Assembly: GCA_947175265.1 (NCBI GenBank)
Contig: CAMWMD010000004.1
Span: 40,553 to 104,552 of the forward strand
From: an uncultured Porphyromonadaceae bacterium
Lineage (GTDB): Bacteria > Bacteroidota > Bacteroidia > Bacteroidales > Muribaculaceae
DNA length: 64,000 bases
Reading direction: 5' to 3'
Positions 1-8,359 of this stretch are shown here, piece after piece. Both the position numbers and the translations under genes were made by a program. The notes under the pieces are model-generated. The model did not search any database, was not told the DNA's origin, and saw nothing but the letters and a program-made list of their open reading frames with translations. Every line of letters begins with the position of its first letter. The first letter of the stretch is position 1.

Positions 1-326
1 GAGTATTCTATGGGGGAAGTAATCTTTCCCGAGCGGTAGAGCGAGCGGTCGGGCTGCATCTCGTTGCGCACATGGGCATACCAGCGGTTGCGTCCCGCAA
101 TTGTGAAGGAGGGCATGCGCAGAGTGTCGGTATCGTTCACAAGCATCGGAGTATAGACCATCTCGCGGTTTGAAGAGAGGCGCACATCGGAAGCATCGAG
201 GCTCATGTGCACGTCGAGACGAGAGTCTTTCTTGGAGACATCGACACTCTTGACGGCGATGTTGCCATCGGCGGCGGCAGAGAGAGTCGAGAGGCCCAAA
301 GCCAATATTGCTAAAAATTTCTTCAT
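1..326 (-). CDS. DUF3868 domain protein, 3' end outside window
   Basis: Read by hand on the minus strand because it runs off the left edge and is not in the ORF track. The start is ATG at 326. The first ~20 residues (MKKFLAILALGLSTLSAAA) are a signal peptide, followed by a segment with the DUF3868 pattern (VYTPMLVNDTDTLRMPS, then GRNRW). DUF3868 proteins are envelope proteins found beside DUF3575 proteins and fimbrillin genes in Bacteroidales. It lies 38 bp downstream of the DUF3575 gene on the same strand, so the two are probably co-transcribed. Only the first 108 codons are visible; the exact molecular role is unknown. Confidence 0.8.
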   Translation of the reverse strand, partial: MKKFLAILALGLSTLSAAADGNIAVKSVDVSKKDSRLDVHMSLDASDVRLSSNREMVYTPMLVNDTDTLRMPSFTIAGRNRWYAHVRNEMQPDRSLYRSGKITSPIEY

Positions 327-364
327 GACTTTCGAATTGTTATTAATTAACGTGGCACTTGGCC

Positions 365-934
365 TCAGAACATATATTCAATATTAAGGGCAATCTTTGT
401 GGGACCGATATAGTTTTTGTGTCCTTTGTCAATCACTGAACCGCACTCGGCACAAGGATACTTCTTATATGTAGCATAGATATACCCTACGCCAATCTCG
501 GCCTCGAAGTTCCAGTGCTTACCCAGAATCCAGGAATATCCGTAGCCTATGCCCCCTCCGTACATCCAGCCTTGATAGCGGAAGTCCTTGAGGTCTTTAA
601 AACCAAGAAAGGGAATGTTGGAATGAAGATGACCGAAGTTGTATTGCCCTCCCAGACCATGCAGCGCGAAGAAATGACCGTTGAAGCGTTCGCAGAGCCA
701 ATATCTCGCCTCAGGTTGTGCAAGCCAATGACGAATTCTTGATTCATTAATGTTCCAGGCATTCACGTTGCCCGAAATGTCAAGAGTCCACTTCGGAGCG
801 AGAGCAAACTCGAATCCGAGGTTTGCGGTAGCCGTTGCATCGTAAAGGAGGTTGGTCTTCACCGCCACATGCTGGGCGCTCAGACGACAACAGAACAACA
901 GGGCTACAAACACTATGATTGCTCTAATTTTCAC
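365..934 (-). CDS. DUF3575 outer-membrane-type protein
   Basis: A 189-residue protein with a signal peptide (MKIRAIIVFVALLFCCRLSAQ). Next comes the DUF3575 hallmark KTNLLYDATATANLGFE and a run of alternating aromatic and glycine segments ending in an aromatic residue (EYMF), as in small outer-membrane beta-barrels. The start codon is GTG; no ATG precedes the signal peptide in frame. It is the first gene of an operon with the DUF3868 gene. In this order the pair accompanies fimbrial or surface-assembly genes, but no fimbrillin is visible here because the window starts. Barrel fold is inferred. Confidence 0.85.
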   Translation of the reverse strand: MKIRAIIVFVALLFCCRLSAQHVAVKTNLLYDATATANLGFEFALAPKWTLDISGNVNAWNINESRIRHWLAQPEARYWLCERFNGHFFALHGLGGQYNFGHLHSNIPFLGFKDLKDFRYQGWMYGGGIGYGYSWILGKHWNFEAEIGVGYIYATYKKYPCAECGSVIDKGHKNYIGPTKIALNIEYMF

Positions 935-995
935 AATGTAAAAAATTTAGTTATTAAGCAATACCCCAAAGGGGTCGTAATTTCTCAGTAGTCAG

Positions 996-1079
996 TTATG
1001 GAGTCTCAGTGTTCCTTAAGTTAAGCGAGTCTTTCAGGAGACGTTGACCTTCACTTGACACAACATAGACGCGAGGCAT
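996..1079 (-). CDS. Possible 27-residue leader ORF upstream of DUF3575
   Basis: An ATG-initiated frame of 27 codons (MPRVYVVSSEGQRLLKDSL...) ending in TAA lies inside the ~340-nt leader between the promoter at 1279-1309 and the DUF3575 start. It is too short for the ORF track. The composition looks protein-like (charged and hydrophobic residues alternate, no runs), but no family is recognised. It could be a translated leader peptide, a fragment of a longer lost gene, or chance. Confidence 0.3.
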   Translation of the reverse strand: MPRVYVVSSEGQRLLKDSLNLRNTETP

Positions 1080-1278
1080 TTGGTTTGAAGCCGTAATTAA
1101 AAAATCTTACATTTTTTTAATATTATTCACACTGCGTTTACCATTTTCTTCCCATACCCAAATTAATATATTGGAATACATTAATCTTCAATGATTTAGA
1201 GAACTATTCCGAAAGTCATCACTGAAGTAGCTGGTCAGGCTGTGTCATCATGGCTTCAATCGCTTATACTTCACGGCG

Positions 1279-1309
1279 CAAAGTTAATACAACTTTTGAA
1301 ATCGTCAAA
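1279..1309 (-). promoter_or_regulatory. Bacteroidetes-type promoter for the DUF3575-DUF3868 operon
   Basis: On the minus strand a TTTG (-33, 1306-1309) is followed after exactly 19 bp by TAACTTTG (-7, 1279-1286). Both match the Bacteroidetes primary sigma consensus. Transcription would start near 1272, giving a leader of about 340 nt, much longer than for neighbouring genes. Confidence 0.7.
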
Positions 1310-1371
1310 ACTTTTTTCCTTAAAAATTGTATAGTTCTTTCAGATTATCAACACTTATCTCCACCTCTCCA

Positions 1372-2334
1372 CTATAGCCCCAACTTTGAGAGCATGATGA
1401 GTTTCCTCTCAAGAGGAAGACGGTCTTCCGATGCAGGAGCATAAAGTTTCCTCATGCTCCGGAAATCCCTATGGGCACGCCACACAGCCCCGGCATTCTT
1501 CCAGTCGCCCGTCACTACATACATACCCCATGCGAGGGTGTCGGCCAGACGCCTTACGAACAAGACTCTCCTCCCCTTTCCGGCCGGGAGATTCTTATGG
1601 AGGAGCAGAAGATTGTTACGGAAATTTAGGTAGGTCTTCTTCGGATTGCCCTGATTCAGCGATGCGCCACCCACATGATACACCACGGAGTCTGATAGAG
1701 CCATCACCTTATATCCGAGGGCTATCATGCGGCAACAGAGGTCAATCTCCTCCTGATGGGCGAAGAATCGCTCGTCAAGCCCTCCGGCCTCACGATAGGC
1801 CGAAACCCTGACCATCAGGGCGGCTCCTGAAGCCCATGTTATCTCTACAGGATCACCGTCATATTGCCCCTCATCCCTCTCCACTTTCTCAAGGATACGT
1901 CCGCGGCAATAGGGATAACCGAGCCGGTCGAGGTATCCTCCCGCGGCTCCGGCATATTCGAAGTAATCGCGTTTGTGGTAAGAGCGTATCTTAGGCTGGC
2001 AAGCCCCGACTTCGGGATGCCTCTTCATGAAGGCAAGCAAAGGCTGCCACCATCCGTCAGTGACCTCAACATCAGAGTTCAGCAGGATCACATACTCATA
2101 ATCCGTCTCATTTATGGCCTTGTTGTAGCCACCCGCGAAACCCAGATTCTCTTTCAATTCCAGCACCCTCACATTTGGGAAACAGCTACGAATCCATTCC
2201 ACGGAGTCGTCCGTGGAGCCATTGTCGGCTACAACCAGTTCCACATCGGAGCCTTGTGTGAACCGTACCGCCGTGGGGAGGAATTGCTCAAGCAGTTTCC
2301 TACCGTTCCAATTCAATATAATCACTCCTAACAT
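1372..2334 (-). CDS. Family 2 glycosyltransferase
   Basis: Nucleotide-sugar-dependent glycosyltransferase of the GT-A fold. Visible are the N-terminal NWNGRKLL strand, the nucleotide-binding VVADNGSTDDS, the metal-binding-type NSDVEV and a late HQEEIDLCCRM segment typical of rhamnosyltransferase-like GT2 enzymes. The ORF track begins at a TTG (2355); the ATG at 2334 starts exactly at the conserved beta strand and is preferred, giving 320 residues. It follows mtaB by about 75 bp on the same strand and probably shares its transcript. Acceptor and sugar cannot be told from sequence. Confidence 0.85.
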   Translation of the reverse strand: MLGVIILNWNGRKLLEQFLPTAVRFTQGSDVELVVADNGSTDDSVEWIRSCFPNVRVLELKENLGFAGGYNKAINETDYEYVILLNSDVEVTDGWWQPLLAFMKRHPEVGACQPKIRSYHKRDYFEYAGAAGGYLDRLGYPYCRGRILEKVERDEGQYDGDPVEITWASGAALMVRVSAYREAGGLDERFFAHQEEIDLCCRMIALGYKVMALSDSVVYHVGGASLNQGNPKKTYLNFRNNLLLLHKNLPAGKGRRVLFVRRLADTLAWGMYVVTGDWKNAGAVWRAHRDFRSMRKLYAPASEDRLPLERKLIMLSKLGL

Positions 2335-2410
2335 AACTTTCTTTTTTTGTTCCAATCGCAGGCCGGCTTATCTCTTCCTTTCCATATTATGCATTTTCTT
2401 GGATTTCGGG

Positions 2411-3697
2411 TCAATCAGGTATATGTATGGATGATATGAGGAACGGGGTAACCGTGTTTATCAAATCATGGTCCAGGGGAGCCTCCACGCGGAGGTAATT
2501 GTCGGTCAGACCGTGCATCACCTCATCAGTGACAGCCTGCTCCCACAACACCCGCCTTGTCTTGCCTATATTCCTTTTAATGAACGCATCCATCTTGCGG
2601 TCGCTGAGACGGGTCAGTTCACCCACACGGCGATGTTTCTCCTCCTGACTGACCACATCACCCAAGAGGAGAGCCTTTGTACCCGGTCTTTCCGAATATG
2701 GGAACACGTGGTAGCGCGTGACTTCAAGTTCCTCTGCGAAACGGAAACTCCTCTCCCACTCCTCCGTAGTCTCGCCTCTGGCTCCCGCTATGATATCAAC
2801 CCCGATGAAGGCATCGGGAATACACTCCCTGATAGTGTCCACACGGTCGCGGAAAAGAGAGGTGTCGTAACGGCGGTTCATCAATTTCAGCACCTTGTCG
2901 CTCCCGCATTGCAGAGGGAGATGGAAATGGGGCATGAAAGCGCGCGCCTCAGTCGCTATCCAATTTATCATCTCCTCCGTGAGCAGATTCGGCTCGATTG
3001 AAGATATGCGGTAACGCTCTATACCTTCAATTTCGTCAAGCCTGCGGAGAAGATCAAAAAAATCCTGACCATTATCTTTCCCGTACTCCCCTATGTTGAC
3101 ACCGGTAATCACTATCTCCTTTCCACCCTCGGCTGCCACATTACGTGCCATATCCACAAGTTCAGAGGTCGTTCCCGACCTTGAGCGACCGCGCGCGAAA
3201 GGGATTGTGCAATAGGTGCAGAAATAGTCGCAACCGTCCTGCACCTTCAGGAAATAACGGGTGCGGTCGCCCCTTTCACATGAGCCGCGGAACTCACGGA
3301 TGGAAAGGGAGGGTGTAACCTGTGTGACTTTCTGTCGGTCGGTCAACCAACGGTCAAGATATTCCGCCATCCTCAGTTTCTCGTTAGAGCCCAAAACCAT
3401 GTCCACTCCGGGAAGCGAGGAGACCTCCTCCGGCTTCAGTTGCGCATAACATCCCGTCACCACAAGGGTAGCCTTGGGATAACGCGCTGCGAGGGAGCGC
3501 ACAAGCCTGCGTCCCTTCTTATCGGCCATCTCGGTGACGGAACAGGTGTTGACTATGCAGATATCAGGCTCCTCACCTTTGGCAGCCCGCAAGATGCCGC
3601 GCGTCTGGAGCATCTTCCCTATGGTGCTCGTCTCGGAGAAATTGAGTTTGCATCCTAACGTAAAATATGCAGCCTTTAGGCAATTCAGATCATTCAT
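2411..3697 (-). CDS. mtaB: tRNA (t6A37 C2) methylthiotransferase
   Basis: Radical-SAM methylthiotransferase that converts t6A to ms2t6A at position 37 of ANN-decoding tRNAs. The N-terminal UPF0004 domain carries cysteines at about 16, 52 and 83 (TLGCKLN, NTCSV, TGCYA) for the auxiliary 4Fe-4S cluster. The radical SAM CxxxCxxC is at 156-163 (CDYFCTYC), and a C-terminal segment corresponds to the TRAM domain. The length of 428 residues is usual. TLGCKLN rather than TxGCQMN separates MtaB from MiaB and RimO. The -7 box lies almost on the start codon. Confidence 0.93.
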   Translation of the reverse strand: MNDLNCLKAAYFTLGCKLNFSETSTIGKMLQTRGILRAAKGEEPDICIVNTCSVTEMADKKGRRLVRSLAARYPKATLVVTGCYAQLKPEEVSSLPGVDMVLGSNEKLRMAEYLDRWLTDRQKVTQVTPSLSIREFRGSCERGDRTRYFLKVQDGCDYFCTYCTIPFARGRSRSGTTSELVDMARNVAAEGGKEIVITGVNIGEYGKDNGQDFFDLLRRLDEIEGIERYRISSIEPNLLTEEMINWIATEARAFMPHFHLPLQCGSDKVLKLMNRRYDTSLFRDRVDTIRECIPDAFIGVDIIAGARGETTEEWERSFRFAEELEVTRYHVFPYSERPGTKALLLGDVVSQEEKHRRVGELTRLSDRKMDAFIKRNIGKTRRVLWEQAVTDEVMHGLTDNYLRVEAPLDHDLINTVTPFLISSIHIPD

Positions 3698-3701
3698 GCC
3701 G

Positions 3702-3709
3702 CAAAATTA
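3702..3709 (-). promoter_or_regulatory. -7 box abutting the mtaB start codon
   Basis: TAATTTTG on the minus strand ends only 5 bp before the mtaB ATG (3697). If used, transcription would begin at or within the start codon, that is a leaderless or near-leaderless message. The -33 region is weak. Confidence 0.4.
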
Positions 3710-3807
3710 ATAAAAAAACCGACACACATTAATATAATAGGGGAAGCGAGGACAACAATAAAAGGAGCGGACTCGGTTCGCTTTTGCATAAAAATGCGCA
3801 TGAGGTA

Positions 3808-3838
3808 TTGACAAACGGATTGAATTTTATTATCTTTG
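3808..3838 (+). promoter_or_regulatory. Promoter of the ftsX operon
   Basis: TTGA (3808-3811), a 19-bp spacer and TATCTTTG (3831-3838) fit the Bacteroidetes consensus. The predicted start is near 3844, leaving a leader of about 33 nt before ftsX. Confidence 0.7.
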
Positions 3839-3876
3839 CAGCCGTAATCTCGTGAAGGTTACAAAATCCTAAGGAT

Positions 3877-4755
3877 ATGAAACATAACAAAGAGGTAAAG
3901 ATCTCATATTGGGCGGCACATCTCACAACAGTTGTGAGTGTGACGCTTGTGTTGCTTATAATAGGGTTAATTGCCTTAATTTCAGTCAGTGCCTCCACTG
4001 AGACACGACGGCTGCGCGAACGCCTTGAGGTAAGTGTGGTTATGGCCGACAGCGTAAGCGACGCATCGGCCGAGCAGTTGGCCGCGGCTGTCAAAACTAA
4101 GACCTTCGCACATGACGTGAAGGTAATCTCTAAGGATGCCGCTCTGAAACAATGGAAAAATGATACCGGAGAAGACCTTGAAGCCCTTTTCGGTGTCAAT
4201 CCCCTGTCTCCGGAAGTCTCTTTCAGCGTCACGGCTGACTACGGAAGCGAAGAAGCCCTCAAGAAAATTGACAAGGAACTCAGTTCTCTCCCGGGAGTCG
4301 ACACAGTGGTGCTCCCTGACAGCAGCATGGTGGAGAGCATGAACAGCAATATAGAGAAGTTCACCATCATCCTCGGCATCATAGCCATAGTCATGATTGT
4401 CATCTCATTCGTATTGATCAACAATACCGTGCATCTCTCCATATATGCACGGCGCTTCACCATACACACCATGCAACTTGTGGGAGCCACCAACAGTTTC
4501 ATCCGCGCCCCCTATCTCGGCAATAACATGCTTTCCGGCCTTATCGCCGGACTGATAGCCGCAGGTGTGTTAGGTGTGGCTCTTCTTTTGGCGCCACGTT
4601 CAGGATTCTCTGAAATAAATGATTACGTCGGGTGGGGTCTTTACGGAATTGTGGCCGGTGGGATAATCCTTATCGGCATACTTCTTTGCGGCCTGGCTGC
4701 TCTGATTGCCACAAACCGCTATCTGAGAAAAGATTATGACGGCCTATTCAGATAA
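3877..4755 (+). CDS. ftsX: Cell division protein FtsX (permease-like)
   Basis: Membrane component of the FtsEX complex, which couples septal ATP hydrolysis to peptidoglycan hydrolase activation. The 292 residues show the FtsX layout: a short cytosolic N-terminus, TM1 at about 17-40, an extracytoplasmic domain of ~130 residues, and three further TM segments (about 160-185, 210-235, 255-280). ISYWAAHLTTVVSVTLVLL and TIHTMQLVGATNSFIR are FtsX-like. No ftsE lies beside it. It heads the ftsX-DUF3098-uppP-truB-queA cluster known from Bacteroidetes. Confidence 0.9.
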   Translation: MKHNKEVKISYWAAHLTTVVSVTLVLLIIGLIALISVSASTETRRLRERLEVSVVMADSVSDASAEQLAAAVKTKTFAHDVKVISKDAALKQWKNDTGEDLEALFGVNPLSPEVSFSVTADYGSEEALKKIDKELSSLPGVDTVVLPDSSMVESMNSNIEKFTIILGIIAIVMIVISFVLINNTVHLSIYARRFTIHTMQLVGATNSFIRAPYLGNNMLSGLIAGLIAAGVLGVALLLAPRSGFSEINDYVGWGLYGIVAGGIILIGILLCGLAALIATNRYLRKDYDGLFR

Positions 4756-4854
4756 TATCTCTACGGAGGCATTGTCACGTAGTGCTTCATGACATCGGTT
4801 CCGGACTACCGAAGGATGACCTGACGGCTAACGAAAACAACAACAACCTTTACT

Positions 4855-5142
4855 ATGATTGAAAATAAATTAAATATTGAGGAAAAGTCTGACAAGGCAG
4901 GCCTCCAACGCATGAGCAAGGAGGAACGCCCGTTTTCAAAAATCAACTATTATCTGATGGGTGGCTGCCTCGCCCTCATAGTCTTGGGATTTGCTCTTAT
5001 GAGCGGTGGGGGCAGTTCTGTGGAGAACGGTTTCAATCCTGAGATATTCAGCACACGCCGCATCGTAATAGGACCGCTTTTCGCTTTCCTCGGATTTCTG
5101 CTTATGGCCTTTGCCATCGTTTGGCCGGGGAAAAAGCATTGA
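4855..5142 (+). CDS. DUF3098 small membrane protein
   Basis: A 95-residue protein with a charged N-terminus and two hydrophobic segments (about 32-50 and 68-90) separated by a short loop ending FSTRRIVIGP, the DUF3098 signature. It sits between ftsX and uppP, its usual position in Bacteroidetes, which suggests an envelope or division role, but the function is unknown. Confidence 0.85.
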   Translation: MIENKLNIEEKSDKAGLQRMSKEERPFSKINYYLMGGCLALIVLGFALMSGGGSSVENGFNPEIFSTRRIVIGPLFAFLGFLLMAFAIVWPGKKH

Positions 5143-5200
5143 CCCCACTCACGGTCATTTAGCATCTCATGTTTCATATTTCATATTTCAACTCTAAAGA

Positions 5201-6034
5201 ATGGAATGGTTAGACGCCCTCATTCTGGGCATAGTGCAGGGATTGGCGGAGTATCTGCCGATAAGTTCAAGCGGACATCTGGAAATTTTCCGCGAAATAT
5301 TAGGTATCGACCTCCCTTCAGACAAAATATTGCAGTTTGACCTCATAGTTCATGCGGCTACCGTATGCTCCACAATAGTTGTGCTTTGGCCCATGTTCAA
5401 GAAATTGTGCATAAGTTTCTTCGGATTCAAGATGGACAGTGATTTCTTTTACGTCTGCAAGATTCTCCTCTCATGTATCCCTATCGGCATCGTGGGTGTG
5501 TTTTTCAAGGATACCGTTGAACAGTTCTTCGGCAACGGCCTAACGGTGGTGGGTGTCTGCCTTATCGTGACAGCACTGCTCCTGTCGTTCGCCCATTTCA
5601 CCGGCAAAAGGGAGAACGCACCGGGTATGGTGAGCGCAAACCGTGGCCGCGACATAACCTGGCTTGATGCCTTTGTGATAGGTTGCGCGCAGGCTGTGGC
5701 AGTGCTGCCCGGTCTGAGCCGCAGCGGTACCACCATCGCCACCGGTATATTGATAGGCGACAAACGTGATAAGGTGGCAAGTTTCTCTTTCCTCATGGTC
5801 ATAATCCCCATTCTTGGAGAGGCTCTGCTTGACCTTAAGGATATGCTGACCGACCCGGCAGCCCAGGGTGATAACGCTGTCGGTGCGATCGCCCTCATCA
5901 TTGGTTTCCTCTCCTCTTTTATAGTAGGCTGCTGTGCATGCAAATGGATGCTCCACCTTGTAAAGAAAGGGAAACTTATCTGGTTTGCCGTATACTGTGT
6001 GGCAATGGGTACAATCTGCTTATTGTGGCCTTGA
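5201..6034 (+). CDS. uppP: Undecaprenyl-diphosphatase
   Basis: Integral membrane phosphatase that recycles C55-PP to C55-P for peptidoglycan and polysaccharide synthesis. Both family motifs are present: the N-terminal glutamate-rich EYLPISSSGHLEI and the PGLSRSGTTIATGIL motif near residue 170. The 277 residues are almost all hydrophobic helices. It overlaps truB by one base (TGATG). The 58-bp upstream gap contains a TTTCATATTTCATATTTCA low-complexity stretch of a type seen elsewhere in this window. Confidence 0.96.
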   Translation: MEWLDALILGIVQGLAEYLPISSSGHLEIFREILGIDLPSDKILQFDLIVHAATVCSTIVVLWPMFKKLCISFFGFKMDSDFFYVCKILLSCIPIGIVGVFFKDTVEQFFGNGLTVVGVCLIVTALLLSFAHFTGKRENAPGMVSANRGRDITWLDAFVIGCAQAVAVLPGLSRSGTTIATGILIGDKRDKVASFSFLMVIIPILGEALLDLKDMLTDPAAQGDNAVGAIALIIGFLSSFIVGCCACKWMLHLVKKGKLIWFAVYCVAMGTICLLWP

Positions 6035-6768
6035 TGGGTAAGGTTGATACGGAAAAGAAAGCCATGGATTTCATCAGCGGCGAACTTATATGCATCGACA
6101 AGCCTTTAGGGTGGACTTCGTTTGATGCGGTAAAGAGGATAAGGGGGGCGATACAGCGTCGCCTGCATGTCAAGAAGTTCAAGGTTGGCCATGCGGGGAC
6201 CCTTGATCCTCTCGCCACAGGGGTGCTTCTGATCTGTACCGGACGCGCGACACGCAGCATCGACACCCTCCAGGCCGGCGACAAGGAGTATGTGGCCACC
6301 ATAAGACTCGGTGCCACCACACCCAGTTATGACCTCGAGACAGAGATTGATGCCACATATCCCTGGGAACATATCACGAAAGAGGATGTGGAGCGTGTGC
6401 TTCCGGGATTCACCGGCAGAATAATGCAGGTGCCTCCGGTTTTCTCGGCTGTCAAAATCGACGGCAAGCGTGCCTATAATCTCGCCCGTAAGGGTAAGGA
6501 CGTGGAACTTAAGGCAAAACCTCTTGAAATAAAGGAGATGGAACTTCTCCGTTATGATATGCCTGAAATAGAGGTGAGGATAGTATGCAGCAAGGGCACC
6601 TACATCCGTGCCCTCGCGCGGGATTTAGGGGAAGCCCTCGGCAGCGGGGCTCATCTGACAGCCCTCCGACGCACTCGCGTCGGGAAGGTGAAGGTAGACA
6701 GTTGCCTGACAGTGGAGGATGCCGTAAAACTTATAGATACGGCCGAACTCACTTTTCCCGAGACCTGA
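6034..6768 (+). CDS. truB: tRNA pseudouridine(55) synthase
   Basis: Makes pseudouridine 55 in the T-loop of tRNAs. The catalytic aspartate is in GHAGTLDPLATG (D58 from this start), with KPLGWTSFDAV before it and KGTYIRALARDLG later, all TruB motifs. The ORF track start (5938) overlaps uppP heavily. ATG 6034, overlapping the uppP stop by one base, is chosen; the homologous region really begins at the next ATG (6064, MDFISGELI), which is an equally good start. Confidence 0.95.
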   Translation: MGKVDTEKKAMDFISGELICIDKPLGWTSFDAVKRIRGAIQRRLHVKKFKVGHAGTLDPLATGVLLICTGRATRSIDTLQAGDKEYVATIRLGATTPSYDLETEIDATYPWEHITKEDVERVLPGFTGRIMQVPPVFSAVKIDGKRAYNLARKGKDVELKAKPLEIKEMELLRYDMPEIEVRIVCSKGTYIRALARDLGEALGSGAHLTALRRTRVGKVKVDSCLTVEDAVKLIDTAELTFPET

Positions 6769-6817
6769 CATATACATAGTTGACTAAGAAATAAAACTTT
6801 GTAGTTTAAAATCAAAT

Positions 6818-7870
6818 ATGAAGCTTTCACAGTTTAAATTCAAACTCCCTGAAAATCTGATAGCCCAATATCCCTCCGAAGAGCGTGATGAATGCCGCAT
6901 GATGGTGGTCAACGCCCGTACAGGAGAGATCAGTCACCACATCTTCAAAGAAATCATCGACTATTTCGATGATGGTGACGTGATGATATTCAATGATACC
7001 AAAGTATTCCCCGCCAGACTTTATGGCAACAAAGAGAAAACCGGGGCAAGAATTGAGGTATTCCTGCTGCGTGAGTTAAACGTGGAACAAAAATTCTGGG
7101 ATGTGCTCGTTGAGCCGGCCAGGAAAATAAGGATAGGAAACAAATTATATTTCGGCGAGGATGATTCCATGGTGGCCGAAGTAATCGACAATACCACCTC
7201 AAGAGGCCGCACACTCCGCTTCCTCTATGACGGTCCGCATGATGAATTCAAAGAGACCCTGTATTCTCTGGGTGAGACACCCCTCCCGGAATATATCACC
7301 CGCAAGGCCGAGCCTTCCGACGCCGACCGCTACCAGTGCATATTCGCCAAGAACGAAGGAGCGGTGATGGCTCCCGCTGCAGGTCTGCATTTCAGTAGGG
7401 AATTGCTGAAACGTCTGGAGATAAAGGGGGTAGAGAGGGGATTCCTTACCCTTCACAGCGGCCGCGGAAACTTCAAGGATATCGATGTGGAGGACCTCAC
7501 TAAGCACAGGATGGATAGTGAGGAAATGTTCGTGAATGAAGAATTGGTGGAGATAGTGAACGCCGCAAAAGACCGCAATTCCAACGTCTGTGCGGTAGGC
7601 ACCTCCGTGCTTCGGGCCGTGGCAACGGCAGTCTGCATGAACGGTCACCTCATGACTTTCGAAGGATGGACCAACAAGTTTATCTTCCCTCCCTACGACT
7701 TCACCGTCTGCAACTCCCTCGTGAGCAATTTCCACCTCCCTCTTAGCACTATGCTCATGATGGTGGCGGCTTTCGGCGGCTACGACCTCGTAATGGAGGC
7801 CTATAATGTGGCTGTCAAGGAGAAGTATCAGTTTGGTGCCTATGGCGATGCCATGCTCATTCTCAGATAA
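6818..7870 (+). CDS. queA: S-adenosylmethionine:tRNA ribosyltransferase-isomerase
   Basis: Transfers the ribosyl moiety of SAM to preQ1-tRNA to form epoxyqueuosine. At 350 residues it is full length, with the family start [23 protein letters not shown], the [11 protein letters not shown] segment and the C-terminal [18 protein letters not shown]. It is the last gene of the ftsX cluster, 49 bp after truB, and is followed by a strong hairpin at 7945-7996. No other queuosine genes are in the window. Confidence 0.96.
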   Translation: MKLSQFKFKLPENLIAQYPSEERDECRMMVVNARTGEISHHIFKEIIDYFDDGDVMIFNDTKVFPARLYGNKEKTGARIEVFLLRELNVEQKFWDVLVEPARKIRIGNKLYFGEDDSMVAEVIDNTTSRGRTLRFLYDGPHDEFKETLYSLGETPLPEYITRKAEPSDADRYQCIFAKNEGAVMAPAAGLHFSRELLKRLEIKGVERGFLTLHSGRGNFKDIDVEDLTKHRMDSEEMFVNEELVEIVNAAKDRNSNVCAVGTSVLRAVATAVCMNGHLMTFEGWTNKFIFPPYDFTVCNSLVSNFHLPLSTMLMMVAAFGGYDLVMEAYNVAVKEKYQFGAYGDAMLILR

Positions 7871-7944
7871 GGTTTGTGATAAGCGTAGGTAAAAAGTCCG
7901 GCGGTGATATATGCGACGACAAAAGGAATAAAGAATAATCCACA

Positions 7945-7996
7945 TAAAAGAGTCAGCGTGAGCAATGCCAAAGTCTTGTCCACGCTGACTCTTTTA
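7945..7996. terminator. Bidirectional terminator, 16-bp perfect stem
   Basis: TAAAAGAGTCAGCGTG (7945-7960) is perfectly complementary to CACGCTGACTCTTTTA (7981-7996) with a 20-nt loop. A-run and T-run edges let it act in both directions; it most simply ends the queA operon. Confidence 0.8.
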
Positions 7997-8195
7997 CCTT
8001 GTTATGCCGATTTTACTTCAATACTGACCTGGAATGATACTCTACTCAATTTTCAGGCTCTATTTACGGATGACCCATTTTTAAGAAATGTGTAAACCGT
8101 AAATAGCCATTTTGAGGGTTAAGACAACAAAGAAATAGTAAAAAGAAACTAAAAACTTAAAACATCGGAAAATATTACAAATATTATTTAAAATA

Positions 8196-8227
8196 TTTGC
8201 AATCAAGCAGTTTTTATATTAACTTTG
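8196..8227 (+). promoter_or_regulatory. Consensus promoter with no long gene downstream
   Basis: TTTG (8196-8199), 20-bp spacer, TAACTTTG (8220-8227): a full match to the Bacteroidetes consensus. Start near 8234. It faces the 3' end of recO, so it cannot serve an annotated protein gene. Confidence 0.75.
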
Positions 8228-8233
8228 CAGCGT

Positions 8234-8299
8234 GTTTTTCATGGTATTAGATTTAAGGTTAGAGGAATAGTTGTCGAGAGACAATTACTCCTTTTTTTT
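8234..8299 (+). ncRNA. Short transcription unit: sRNA or micropeptide mRNA
   Basis: Between the promoter above and an intrinsic terminator lies a unit of about 65 nt. It contains ATGGTATTAGATTTAAGG..., a 9-codon frame (MVLDLRLEE) at 8241-8270 whose TAG falls in the 5' arm of the terminator. The terminator is GGAATAGTTGTC / GACAATTACTCC (8264-8291) with a GAGA tetraloop, one mismatch and one G-U, followed by a T-run. I have an unverified impression that a similar core occurs often in Bacteroides genomes. Product type unknown. Confidence 0.55.
8264..8299 (+). terminator. Intrinsic terminator of the short unit
   Basis: A 12-bp stem capped by a GAGA (GNRA) loop followed by about eight T residues. 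It lies 30 nt after the predicted transcription start. Confidence 0.75.
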
Positions 8300-8359
8300 A
8301 TTGCCCTGTACGAATCAATTTATAGCATTACCTTTCGGATAAATGGATTTGCAGTTTGC

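Larger units (their letters stand above)
935..1371. other. 437-bp intergenic region with long leader
   Basis: This gap holds the promoter and small ORF listed above, plus a short palindrome (CCCCAAAGGGG, 964-974) near the DUF3575 start. The right part is AT-rich with no further gene recognised. Confidence 0.6.

Noticed and set aside
964-974. CCCCAAAGGGG palindrome as terminator or operator
   Set aside because: Only 4 bp per arm, without a T-run or a second copy; not strong enough to call.
3729-4232. 167-aa minus-strand ORF over the ftsX promoter and 5' half
   Set aside because: Contradicts the promoter and FtsX reading frame; low-complexity Ser/Arg/Leu composition.
6769-6817. Promoter or preQ1 riboswitch before queA
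   Set aside because: The gap is 49 bp, too short for an aptamer plus switch, and the AAACTTTG there lacks the TA of the -7 box.
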